Part shown: one piece after another, positions 1 through 5,630 of the stretch | Layout: each line of letters starts with the position of its first letter | Numbering within the stretch: position 1 is the first letter of the stretch | Assembly (NCBI GenBank): GCA_018903015.1 | Contig: JAHIPR010000067.1 | Location: 1-8,457, forward strand | DNA from: a bacterium | Lineage (GTDB): Bacteria > Atribacterota > JS1 > SB-45 > 34-128 | Reading direction: 5' to 3' | DNA: 8,457 nt | Notes under the pieces: generated by a model | Seen by the model: the letters and a program-made list of their open reading frames with translations, nothing else | The model's database searches: none | What the model was told of the DNA's origin: nothing | Program-made: the position numbers and the translations under genes

Positions 1-686
1 ATCTTACCGATATAGTAAAAAATTCCTGTAATATAGGAGTAATTCAAACCGGGACAAGATTAGATGAAAAAGTATTTGAAAAGTCGATTAGAAGATTCGG
101 GTTTGGGACATTAACTGAAATAAGTTTACCTGGTGAAATAAATGGCTTGGTAAGAAGCACAAAGGATTGGTCAAAAATTTCCCTGGCTTCCTTATCTATA
201 GGTCAAGAAATTTCTGTAACTCCCATTCAGTTGATAATGGCTATATCGGCTATAGCTAACCGAGGGACTTTGATGAAACCGATGCTAGTAAAGGAAATAA
301 TAGATTCTGCGCAAAAGAAGATTAAAATATTTAAACCAAAGCCAGTAAGACAGGTAGTATCGGTTGATACTGCTTTAACCATGACCAAAATATTAGAACA
401 AGTAGTGAATGATGGAACTGGTACAAGGGCTAAGCTTGCAGGATACCAGGCAGCAGGGAAAACCGGGACTTCTCAAAAATTTGATTTTTCTACCGGTAAA
501 TATTCTAAAGATAAATACAGCTCCTGGTTTGTGGGTTATGTTCCTACAGATAATCCTAAGATATCCATCTTAGTTTTATTAGATGAACCCAAGGGGAGTT
601 ATTACGGTGGAACAGTAGCCGCTCCGGTTTTTCAGGAGATTGCTTCCAAGGTTCTTCCTTACTTATCGGTTCCAACCAATGAATAG
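1..686 (+). CDS. ftsI: Class B penicillin-binding protein (FtsI type), C-terminal part of transpeptidase domain
   Basis: This is the 3' end of a peptidoglycan DD-transpeptidase that crosslinks stem peptides on the outer face of the membrane, probably at the septum. The gene begins before the window; the first full codon is at base 3, giving 227 visible residues. Fragment residues 8-10 (SCN) are the second active-site motif (SxN), followed by FGFGT and LPGE, then SIGQEISVTPIQL. Residues 153-155 (KTG, in AAGKTGTSQK) are the third motif. The catalytic SxxK lies upstream, outside the window. The protein ends about 70 residues after KTG with no PASTA domain, unlike SpoVD or PBP2x. A TTG at base 147 is internal, because homology runs through it. 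The stop codon TAG (684-686) is the first three bases of a heptamer repeat. Position ahead of murE favours FtsI over other class B PBPs. Confidence 0.93.
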   Translation, partial: LTDIVKNSCNIGVIQTGTRLDEKVFEKSIRRFGFGTLTEISLPGEINGLVRSTKDWSKISLASLSIGQEISVTPIQLIMAISAIANRGTLMKPMLVKEIIDSAQKKIKIFKPKPVRQVVSVDTALTMTKILEQVVNDGTGTRAKLAGYQAAGKTGTSQKFDFSTGKYSKDKYSSWFVGYVPTDNPKISILVLLDEPKGSYYGGTVAAPVFQEIASKVLPYLSVPTNE

Positions 687-741
687 CGTGGAGCGTACAG
701 CGTACAGCGTAGAGTGAAATTAGCGTATAGCGTGGAGCGTA
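684..741 (+). repeat. Forward heptamer array, left end of element A
   Basis: Four 7-nt units of consensus NAGCGTA/G run from 684 to 711. A 9-nt spacer, GAGTGAAAT (712-720), follows, then three more units (721-741). Only the first and last bases of the unit vary (T, C or G first; A or G last). The same order, TAGCGTGGA start, units, GAGTRARAT spacer, TAGCGTATAGCGT, opens element B at 5112. Confidence 0.9.
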
Positions 742-765
742 TAGGGAATATAGCGAAAAATTAAA

Positions 766-792
766 AGCGCAAAGCGCAAAATCATAGCGCAA
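766..792. repeat. AGCGCAA heptamers
   Basis: AGCGCAA occurs twice in tandem (766-779) and once more at 786-792. The unit length is again seven, but the sequence differs from the flanking NAGCGTA units. It lies just inside the left array of element A, where the four-helix-bundle coding sequence would otherwise be. Confidence 0.6.
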
Positions 793-880
793 AACTAAAA
801 ATAAAAAAAGTAGTAGTTTATATAATTGTATTAAAAAATCTAAAACAAAAAGCAAAAAGTGTAAAATTATACACTCTTCT

Positions 881-955
881 GTCATTCCCACGAAAGTGGG
901 AATCCAGTGTTAAAAGATAAAAAAAAAGACGGATTCCAATTTTCATTGCCATGAC
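881..955. repeat. REP-like imperfect palindrome with ATTCCC(N8)GGGAAT core
   Basis: Bases 881-905 and 931-955 are 25-nt inverted arms matching at 19 of 25 positions around a 25-nt A-rich loop. The left arm is itself a hairpin: ATTCCCAC and GTGGGAAT pair perfectly around a GAAA tetraloop (884-903). This core fits the ATTCCC-N8-GGGAAT form of the Neisseria dRS3 repeat and resembles REP-type palindromes of other bacteria. It is unrelated to the heptamers around it, so it is probably a nested insertion in element A. The folding makes a structured RNA possible, but no T-tract follows, so it is not called a terminator. Confidence 0.65.
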
Positions 956-990
956 AAAAGATATGAGCAATAAAAAAAGATAAGAAAAAA

Positions 991-1023
991 ATGTTGTACA
1001 GAGTATTTTTTCCTATACGCTAA
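991..1023 (+). pseudogene. Remnant of the last 10 codons of a four-helix-bundle gene
   Basis: Read from 991 this gives MLYRVFFPIR and a TAA stop. The intact gene at 5541-5573 ends MLYRMIYPIR and TAA, at the same distance from the same inverted heptamers. The remainder of the coding region is missing: the sequence before 991 is A-rich with stops (for example TAA at 971). This remnant is the main evidence that element A derives from an element like B. It is too short to be a gene. Confidence 0.62.
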
Positions 1024-1043
1024 ACGCTGTACGCTCTACGCTG
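1016..1043 (-). repeat. Inverted heptamer array, right end of element A
   Basis: Four exact 7-nt units of the form [T/A]ACGCT[A/G/C] are the reverse complement of the NAGCGTA units at 684-741. The 23 bases 1013-1035 recur exactly at 1186-1208. The array directly follows, and overlaps, the four-helix-bundle remnant. The T-rich stretch 1049-1077 after it also steps by about seven bases. Confidence 0.88.
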
Positions 1044-1113
1044 TATAGTTTTTCGCTTTACACTTTAAGTTTTTAGTTGGTCAAACGTATCAAAGGATCG
1101 CCCCTAACACACA

Positions 1114-1142
1114 TTGAAACGCAATAGGCGATACGATATACT
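1114..1142 (+). promoter_or_regulatory. Predicted sigma-70-type promoter upstream of murE
   Basis: TTGAAA (1114-1119) and TATACT (1137-1142) each match the -35 and -10 consensus at five of six positions, with an ideal 17-nt spacer. Transcription would start near 1149, about 90 nt before murE, and the leader would include the inverted heptamers at 1189-1216. The -10 sits in an 18-nt sequence (1133-1150) that recurs before murC at 7962-7979, with TGAAA at the same distance. ATCGCC (1097-1102) and GGCGAT (1127-1132) form a small dyad across the -35. Confidence 0.55.
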
Positions 1143-1188
1143 ATATACGAGATTTAACTAGAGGACAGGCGTCTTATCTTTCATACTA

Positions 1189-1216
1189 TACGCTAAACGC
1201 TGTACGCTATACGCTA
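1189..1216 (-). repeat. Second inverted heptamer array in the PBP-murE gap
   Basis: Four tandem 7-nt units of TACGCTN type lie in the same orientation as 1016-1043 and end 23 nt before the murE start. There is no matching extra forward array, so this may be the right end of another, mostly lost element or a duplicated end. The stretch 1044-1188 between the two arrays holds the predicted promoter and otherwise nothing recognised. Confidence 0.85.
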
Positions 1217-1239
1217 TTTATAATATTGAGGTATTTTTT

Positions 1240-2712
1240 ATGAAGTTGAGTGAACTGACAACTAACCTGAAAGTTAAGGAAATTATTGGTGATTTAAATT
1301 TAAATATCAAAGGAATTTATCACAACTCTCGGGAAATAAAGAGAGATTTTTTATTTATATGCATAAAAGGTTTCACCTTTGATGGACATAATTTTATCGA
1401 TGAAGCCATTAACAGAGGAGCTGTTGCACTGGTAGTAGAAAAAGAAATTCCTCTCCGGCCGGGTATTACTATAATAAGGGTAGATAATAGTCGTAAAGCC
1501 CTAGCCATTTTAGCTAATCAATTTTACGGTTTCCCTTCGCGAAAATTAAAATTAATTGGAGTTACAGGAACAAACGGTAAAACTACCATTACTTATATGT
1601 TAAGAGCCATTTTTCAGGAAGCAGGTTTTAAAACCGCACTTTTGGGTACTGCTCAAAATATAATCGGCGATAATATCAACTCCTCTAAGATGACTACCAT
1701 GGAATCAGTAGATTTACAGAAGGCGCTTAAAGAAATGGTTGAACAAAAGAATAATTATACAGTGATGGAAGTGTCTTCCCATGCCTTGCAATTATCCCGC
1801 GTAGAAGGATGTGATTTTGATGCAGCCATCTTTACTAATATCAGCAAGGAGCATTTCGAAATTCATAAAAACTTTTCTAATTATTTAAAAGCCAAGAAAA
1901 AATTATTTTTAAGTTTAAATAGAAGCAAGAAAGAGGCTTCTAAAAAATTTGCAATAATTAATATTGATGTAGAGCACAGTAAAGATTTTATAGATTGTAA
2001 TAAGGTTAATTTAATTACTTACGGAATAGAAAAAGAAGCTAAGGTTAGAGCCAAGAAAATAAAAATGAAGCTTAAAAGTTTGTCATTTATGGTGGAAACA
2101 CCTATTGGGGATACTGAGATATTCTTAAATTTTGGCGGGAAATACAATGTATATAATGCTTTGGCAGCTATAGCAACAGCGATTACTCAGGATATCCCCC
2201 TTAACATAATTTCCAGAGCTTTTAGTAAATTTTATGGAGCTCCGGGGAGATATAAGTTACTTGAATATGGTCAGAATTATACTATTGTTATAGATTTTGC
2301 TCACAATTATCATGGATTAGGAAGTATATTGCAGAATTTACGTAATTTTGCTCCCCATAAACTAATTACTGTATTTGGACATGGTGGAGAGAAATATAAT
2401 AAGGTAAGAGCTACCATGGGAGAAGTTATAGGAACATATAGTGATTACCTAGTAATAACTGCTGATAATCCTAAAAGTGAAGACCCTGTGAAAATTGCAC
2501 GAGAGATTGAGGCAGGGGTTAAAAAAACAGATAAAGATTATATTATAATTACTGATCGGGTAGAGGCTATTAAACATGCTTTAGAAAAAGCCGAAGAAGG
2601 GGATATAGTATTAATAGCCGGAAAAGGACCCGAGAATGAGCAGATTTATCATAACAGAGTTATCCATCATAATGATGAAGAAGTAGTGAAAAATATTTTT
2701 ACAGGGAGATAA
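1240..2712 (+). CDS. murE: MurE-type UDP-MurNAc-tripeptide synthetase, divergent
   Basis: A cytoplasmic ATP-dependent ligase that adds the third residue (usually meso-diaminopimelate or L-lysine) to UDP-MurNAc-L-Ala-D-Glu. It has 490 residues, normal for the family. The N-terminal UDP-binding domain has SRE (30-32). The ATP domain has VTGTNGKTT (108-116), EVSSHAL (177-183), TNISKEH (199-205) and a candidate carbamylated Lys219. The C-terminal domain has GR (336-337), H355, DNPK (409-412) and GKGPE (461-465). Several signatures are altered: TTM for TTP (152-154), HNYH for HTPD (355-358), GHGGEKY for GCGGDRD (380-386), and DNPK for the DNPR motif that reads diaminopimelate. A specificity change is possible, but Asn410, Arg390 and Glu465 are kept. 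The ATG is preceded by GAGG (1228-1231). The stop is 4 bp before murF. MurE is favoured by family and gene order; the third residue added is unsure. Confidence 0.9.
   Translation: MKLSELTTNLKVKEIIGDLNLNIKGIYHNSREIKRDFLFICIKGFTFDGHNFIDEAINRGAVALVVEKEIPLRPGITIIRVDNSRKALAILANQFYGFPSRKLKLIGVTGTNGKTTITYMLRAIFQEAGFKTALLGTAQNIIGDNINSSKMTTMESVDLQKALKEMVEQKNNYTVMEVSSHALQLSRVEGCDFDAAIFTNISKEHFEIHKNFSNYLKAKKKLFLSLNRSKKEASKKFAIINIDVEHSKDFIDCNKVNLITYGIEKEAKVRAKKIKMKLKSLSFMVETPIGDTEIFLNFGGKYNVYNALAAIATAITQDIPLNIISRAFSKFYGAPGRYKLLEYGQNYTIVIDFAHNYHGLGSILQNLRNFAPHKLITVFGHGGEKYNKVRATMGEVIGTYSDYLVITADNPKSEDPVKIAREIEAGVKKTDKDYIIITDRVEAIKHALEKAEEGDIVLIAGKGPENEQIYHNRVIHHNDEEVVKNIFTGR
2703..2709 (+). promoter_or_regulatory. 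Ribosome binding site for murF inside the murE end
   Basis: AGGGAGA overlaps the last murE codons and lies 7-8 nt before TTG at 2717. No ATG is available nearby, so this site fixes the TTG start and suggests translational coupling with murE. Confidence 0.75.
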
Positions 2713-2716
2713 AAGA

Positions 2717-4150
2717 TTGGAAAATTGTAAAATTGGAGAGTTAATAAAAGTTGTCTCGGGAAAGATAATTCAGGGAGACCAGGATTGCTTAATAAACAGG
2801 ATTTCCATAGATAGCCGAACTTTAACTCCCGGTGATTTATTTTTTGCCATAATTGGAGCCAATTTCGATGGACATAATTTTATTATTGAAGCTTTCAACA
2901 AGGGAGCGGTTGGGGTAGTAATCTGTAAAGGTGCGAGCACTTTATTACAGAATGAGCAAATAGATAAAAATAAAATAATCATAGAAGTAAAGGATACTCT
3001 TTCTGCCCTGCAGGATTGGTCCAAGCACTATAAGGACAAATTTAGAACTTTTAATATTTGTATAACCGGTAGTAACGGAAAGACCACGACCAAAGAAATT
3101 ATTGCTCATATCTTATCTCAGAAATTTCCTCTTTTAAAAACCTCTGGAAATTACAATAATGAAATCGGAATTCCTCTCACTCTGCTGCAGCTTACTAAAT
3201 TACATAAGCTATTAGTGGCAGAGATGGGAATGAGGGGTTTGGGTGAAATAAGAACTCTTACCAATTTTATTCCTCCTGATTTAGCAGTGATTACTAATAT
3301 CGGAGAAGCTCACATCGGTCTATTAGGCTCAAAAGATAATATTTTTAAGGCTAAATCGGAATTATTACAATCATTGGATAAAGACGGTATAGCTATTCTA
3401 AACAGAGACGACCCTTATTTTTTTAAGATGTCAAAAATTGTTAAAGACAAGAAGGTATATACCTTTGGCATTGAGAATAAGAGTGAAATTATGGCTCGTA
3501 ATATCAGAATAGTCAGTGATAAAGGAATGAGATTTGCCCTTGAAGTGCAAAATGGTAAAAGCAAAGAAATATATTTTCCCTTATTGGGAAGGCATAATAT
3601 TTATAATGCCCTTGCTGCTTCTGCGGTCGCTTTTGCCCTGGGAATAGAATTGGATTTAATTGAAAGAGGATTATCTTCTTTTAAACCATTAGACCTGCAT
3701 ATGCAATTGAGCAACTTTTATAATGGTATTAAAATATTGAATGATTCTTATAATGCGAATCCCTTATCAGTAAAAAGCGCTTTGGAAACTTTAGCAGAAG
3801 TTGCGCGAAACAATAGAAAGATAGCTATTTTAGGAGACATGCTGGAATTAGGAGAAAAGACCGACTTTTACCACCGGGAAATAGGAAAAGAAGTAGCAAA
3901 ATTGTCTATTGATGCCCTAATAACTGTGGGTCAGGGGGGAAAGATAATTGCTCAGTCTTCCAAAGAAGAGGGGATGGTAAAAGAAAGAGTTTTTTCTTTT
4001 GAGAAAAATGAGAAGATGAATTTAGTCAAAAAGCTATTAAGTCTGACCAAACCCGGAGATTTTATCCTATTAAAAGGTTCTCGAGAAATGAAAATGGAAG
4101 ATATTTTAGAATTTTGGCAAAAAGAGTATCAAAAAAATAATCCTGCCTAA
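2717..4150 (+). CDS. murF: UDP-N-acetylmuramoyl-tripeptide--D-alanyl-D-alanine ligase
   Basis: A cytoplasmic ligase that adds D-Ala-D-Ala to the UDP-MurNAc tripeptide, completing the soluble precursor passed to MraY. It has 477 residues, a typical length. Visible motifs are IDSR (31-34) in the N-terminal domain, the P-loop TGSNGKTTTKE (118-127 region), NYNNEIGIP (145-153), AEMG (168-171), TNIGEAH (193-199), a candidate carbamylated Lys213, GRHNIYNALAA (291-301), NDSYNANP (342-349), LGDMLELG (372-379) and KGSR (453-456). NDSYNANP and LGDMLELG separate it from MurC, MurD and MurE. Unlike murE beside it, its motifs are close to canonical. It starts at TTG because the Shine-Dalgarno at 2703-2709 is well placed and the protein then begins like other MurF proteins. 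It lies 4 bp after murE and 10 bp before mraY. Confidence 0.96.
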   Translation: MENCKIGELIKVVSGKIIQGDQDCLINRISIDSRTLTPGDLFFAIIGANFDGHNFIIEAFNKGAVGVVICKGASTLLQNEQIDKNKIIIEVKDTLSALQDWSKHYKDKFRTFNICITGSNGKTTTKEIIAHILSQKFPLLKTSGNYNNEIGIPLTLLQLTKLHKLLVAEMGMRGLGEIRTLTNFIPPDLAVITNIGEAHIGLLGSKDNIFKAKSELLQSLDKDGIAILNRDDPYFFKMSKIVKDKKVYTFGIENKSEIMARNIRIVSDKGMRFALEVQNGKSKEIYFPLLGRHNIYNALAASAVAFALGIELDLIERGLSSFKPLDLHMQLSNFYNGIKILNDSYNANPLSVKSALETLAEVARNNRKIAILGDMLELGEKTDFYHREIGKEVAKLSIDALITVGQGGKIIAQSSKEEGMVKERVFSFEKNEKMNLVKKLLSLTKPGDFILLKGSREMKMEDILEFWQKEYQKNNPA

Positions 4151-4157
4151 GGAGGAG
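4149..4157 (+). promoter_or_regulatory. Strong Shine-Dalgarno for mraY
   Basis: AAGGAGGAG is close to a full anti-16S match and overlaps the murF stop codon (4148-4150). It lies a few bases before ATG 4161. It is the strongest ribosome site in the window. Confidence 0.8.
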
Positions 4158-4160
4158 ATA

Positions 4161-5114
4161 ATGACCTATTGGCCCTTAACTTTATTAGTTTCGTTTATAA
4201 TTCCGGTTATTGCTCTGCCGTTATTTATAAAATATTTAAAAAAACATAATATGGGACAGAAAATTCGTCAGGAAGGGCCAGATCTTCATCAACATAAAAT
4301 AGGAACGCCCACCATGGGAGGAGTAATAGTTATTCTAGCTTTAGTAATAATAGTTTGGTTCCTTGTTCCTTACAATAAATATGTTTTATGGTCGTTAGTT
4401 GCCACTGTCGGTTTTGGTCTTATCGGTTTAATTGATGATTTAATAAAATATGTTAAGAAACGATCATTGGGTCTTCTTACTATGCAGAAGTTGTTCCTTC
4501 AAATTATCTTTGCTTTAATAGTTACCTATTGTGTCCAACAAAACACTGATTTAGGTACAGAAATTTGGCTTCCTTTTTTCAAAAACAGTATAAATTTGGG
4601 CAGAATGTTTATTCCTTTTGTAGTTTTAGTATTGGTTAGTTCGGTTAATGCGGTAAATTTAACCGACGGCTTAGATGGGCTGGCAGCCGGGTTAATAATT
4701 ATTGCCATGCTAAGTTTTGCTTTAATTGCCTATGTCCAAAATATATTGCCCATGAGCTTGTTTTCCCTGATAGTTGCCTTTACCTCTTTTGGTTTTTTAA
4801 TCTATAATTTTTATCCAGCCCGGATATTTTTAGGAGATGTAGGTTCTTTGGCTTTAGGCGGAGCGCTTGCTTCGGTAGCAATTTTTACCAGAACAGAATT
4901 GTTTTTACTGATAATAGGTGGGGTATTTGCGATTGAAACCTTATCAGTGATACTTCAGGTTGTTTCGGTAAAATTAAGGGGTAAAATAATTTTTAAGATG
5001 AGTCCTATTCATCACCATTTTGAGCTTTGTGGTTGGAAAGAACCTAAAATTATTATTAGATTTTGGATAGCGGGGTTAATTCTGGGTTTTATTGGTTTAA
5101 TTAGCTATTTCTAG
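4161..5114 (+). CDS. mraY: Phospho-N-acetylmuramoyl-pentapeptide-transferase
   Basis: An integral membrane enzyme that transfers phospho-MurNAc-pentapeptide from UDP to undecaprenyl phosphate, giving lipid I on the inner leaflet. It has 317 residues, normal for bacterial MraY, and is made of about ten hydrophobic segments. Motifs in order are KIGTPTMGG (46-54), the paired aspartates of GLIDDLIK (Asp92-Asp93), NAVNLTDGLDGLAAG (163-177), FLGDVGS (223-229, with the active-site Asp226) and the histidine motif SPIHHHFE (281-288). All expected catalytic residues are present. The stop codon TAG (5112-5114) is the first three bases of the heptamer array of element B, as in the PBP gene. In most dcw clusters murD would follow; here element B does. 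The hydrophobic C-terminus (residues 300-317) looks complete, so the insertion did not clearly truncate the protein. Confidence 0.97.
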   Translation: MTYWPLTLLVSFIIPVIALPLFIKYLKKHNMGQKIRQEGPDLHQHKIGTPTMGGVIVILALVIIVWFLVPYNKYVLWSLVATVGFGLIGLIDDLIKYVKKRSLGLLTMQKLFLQIIFALIVTYCVQQNTDLGTEIWLPFFKNSINLGRMFIPFVVLVLVSSVNAVNLTDGLDGLAAGLIIIAMLSFALIAYVQNILPMSLFSLIVAFTSFGFLIYNFYPARIFLGDVGSLALGGALASVAIFTRTELFLLIIGGVFAIETLSVILQVVSVKLRGKIIFKMSPIHHHFELCGWKEPKIIIRFWIAGLILGFIGLISYF

Positions 5115-5162
5115 CGTGGAACGTAGAGTAAGATTAGCGTATAGCGTTTAGCGTACAGCGTA
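5112..5162 (+). repeat. Forward heptamer array, left end of element B
   Basis: Two units (5112-5125; the second has a GAACGTA variant), a 9-nt spacer GAGTAAGAT (5126-5134), then four units of NAGCGTA/T (5135-5162). The layout copies 684-741. The first unit contains the mraY stop codon. Confidence 0.9.
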
Positions 5163-5210
5163 GAGTTTAAACAGACATTTTAATTATATACTGAATTAAT
5201 ACAGGTTGAT

Positions 5211-5214
5211 AGGG
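5211..5214 (+). promoter_or_regulatory. Ribosome binding site of the four-helix-bundle gene
   Basis: AGGG lies 8 nt before TTG 5223 and is part of the 12-nt sequence ATAGGGAATATA (5209-5220), also found in element A at 741-752. It supports the TTG start. In element A the start codon is lost. Confidence 0.5.
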
Positions 5215-5222
5215 AATATATA

Positions 5223-5573
5223 TTGAAAACAAAAAGTTTTAAAGATTTAATAGTTTGGCAAAAGGCTTATAGATTAGTCTTAGAAGTATATAAAATTACC
5301 AAAGCTTTCCCAAGACATGAAATATATGGTTTGACTCAACAGATGAGAAAAGCAGCAATTTCTTTACCTTCAAATATGGCTGAAGGATATGGAAGGAAAC
5401 ATAAAGCAGAATATCAACAATTTTTATCTATAGCCTATGCTTCATTGTTGGAATTAGAGACTCAGTATTTATTATCTCTTGATTTAAATTATATGAATAA
5501 AAATGAAATTATTGAAAATCTTATAAAAGAAGTTGGCAGTATGCTATACAGAATGATTTATCCTATACGCTAA
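5223..5573 (+). CDS. Four-helix bundle protein, 23S rRNA intervening-sequence protein family
   Basis: A 116-residue all-helical protein of the family found inside 23S rRNA intervening sequences and, as a relative, the Avd accessory protein of diversity-generating retroelements. Its molecular job is not established; nucleic-acid binding through a basic surface is likely from the family. Family marks seen are FKDLIVWQKA (6-15), FPRHEIYGLTQQMRKAA (29-45), SLPSNMAEGYGRK (48-59) and EYQQFLSIAYASLLELETQ (63-81). The start is TTG with AGGG 8 nt upstream; no ATG fits. The last residues PIR and the TAA stop are encoded by the right heptamer array. It interrupts the mraY-ftsW junction, where murD is usual, and is unrelated to wall synthesis. 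No reverse transcriptase or rRNA is nearby. A TATACT at 5187 could be a weak -10 but has no good -35. Confidence 0.9.
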   Translation: MKTKSFKDLIVWQKAYRLVLEVYKITKAFPRHEIYGLTQQMRKAAISLPSNMAEGYGRKHKAEYQQFLSIAYASLLELETQYLLSLDLNYMNKNEIIENLIKEVGSMLYRMIYPIR

Positions 5574-5630
5574 ACGCTATACGCTCTACGCTAAAAATGC
5601 TAAACGCTAAACGCTGTACGCTCTACGCTA
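5566..5630 (-). repeat. Inverted heptamer array, right end of element B
   Basis: Four 7-nt units (5566-5593), a 9-nt spacer AAAATGCTA (5594-5602), then four units (5603-5630) of [T/A]ACGCTN. The first units code for the last two residues and stop codon of the four-helix-bundle gene. The design mirrors the left end: outer block, 9-nt interruption, inner block. The remaining 36 nt before ftsW hold only its ribosome site. Confidence 0.9.

Larger units (their letters stand above)
684..1043. mobile_element. Element A: heptamer-framed element, internally deleted copy of the four-helix-bundle element
   Basis: This stretch has the same ends as element B (5112-5630). It has forward NAGCGTA heptamers on the left (684-741) and inverted TACGCTN heptamers on the right (1016-1043). 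The 12 bases ATAGGGAATATA at 741-752 also lie just before the four-helix-bundle start (5209-5220). Bases 991-1042 match the end of that gene plus the right array at 45 of 52 positions. The interior is short AT-rich non-coding DNA with a nested palindrome at 881-955 and no gene. I infer a non-autonomous or decayed derivative. No target-site duplication was found, so mobility is not proven. Apart from the sub-features listed, 793-858 and 956-990 show only A-rich sequence. Confidence 0.62.
5112..5630 (+). mobile_element. Element B: four-helix-bundle gene framed by inverted heptamer arrays
   Basis: This is a 519-bp unit: forward heptamers (5112-5162), a 60-nt AT-rich leader, the four-helix-bundle gene (5223-5573), then inverted heptamers (5566-5630). 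The inner arrays (5135-5162 and 5566-5593) are complementary at about 24 of 28 positions, so DNA or RNA could fold into a long stem with the gene in its loop. This resembles 23S rRNA intervening sequences, which also have complementary ends around a gene of this family, but here the host site is a protein operon. The element ends are shared with element A. No transposase or clear target duplication is visible, so the name mobile element is an inference from the repeated structure. Confidence 0.6.

Noticed and set aside
147..149. TTG at 147 as the start of the PBP gene
   Set aside because: Conserved transpeptidase sequence including SCN continues upstream in the same frame to the window edge.
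684..741. CRISPR array
   Set aside because: Units are 7 nt in direct tandem without unique spacers, and no cas genes are present.
556..891. Open frame of 111 codons on the - strand across the PBP end and repeat arrays
   Set aside because: It overlaps the conserved PBP end and reads through heptamers, giving low-complexity LYAVR-like residues with no family resemblance.
1016..1053. Intrinsic terminator made by the right array of element A and the following T-run
   Set aside because: The array has no nearby complementary arm, the T-run is only five bases, and essential genes of the same operon follow.
1320..4708. Short reverse-strand open frames inside murE (1320-1508), murF (2770-3024) and mraY (4526-4708)
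   Set aside because: They lie within well-supported genes on the other strand and show no motifs.
5166..5192. Promoter TTTAAA-15-TATACT before the four-helix-bundle gene
   Set aside because: The -35 matches only four of six and the spacing is short; in such AT-rich DNA this is expected by chance.
5223..5573. Avd accessory gene of a diversity-generating retroelement
   Set aside because: No reverse transcriptase, template repeat or variable repeat is present, and the sequence fits the intervening-sequence protein type better.
5112..5630. True 23S rRNA intervening sequence
   Set aside because: The flanks are mraY and ftsW, not rRNA.
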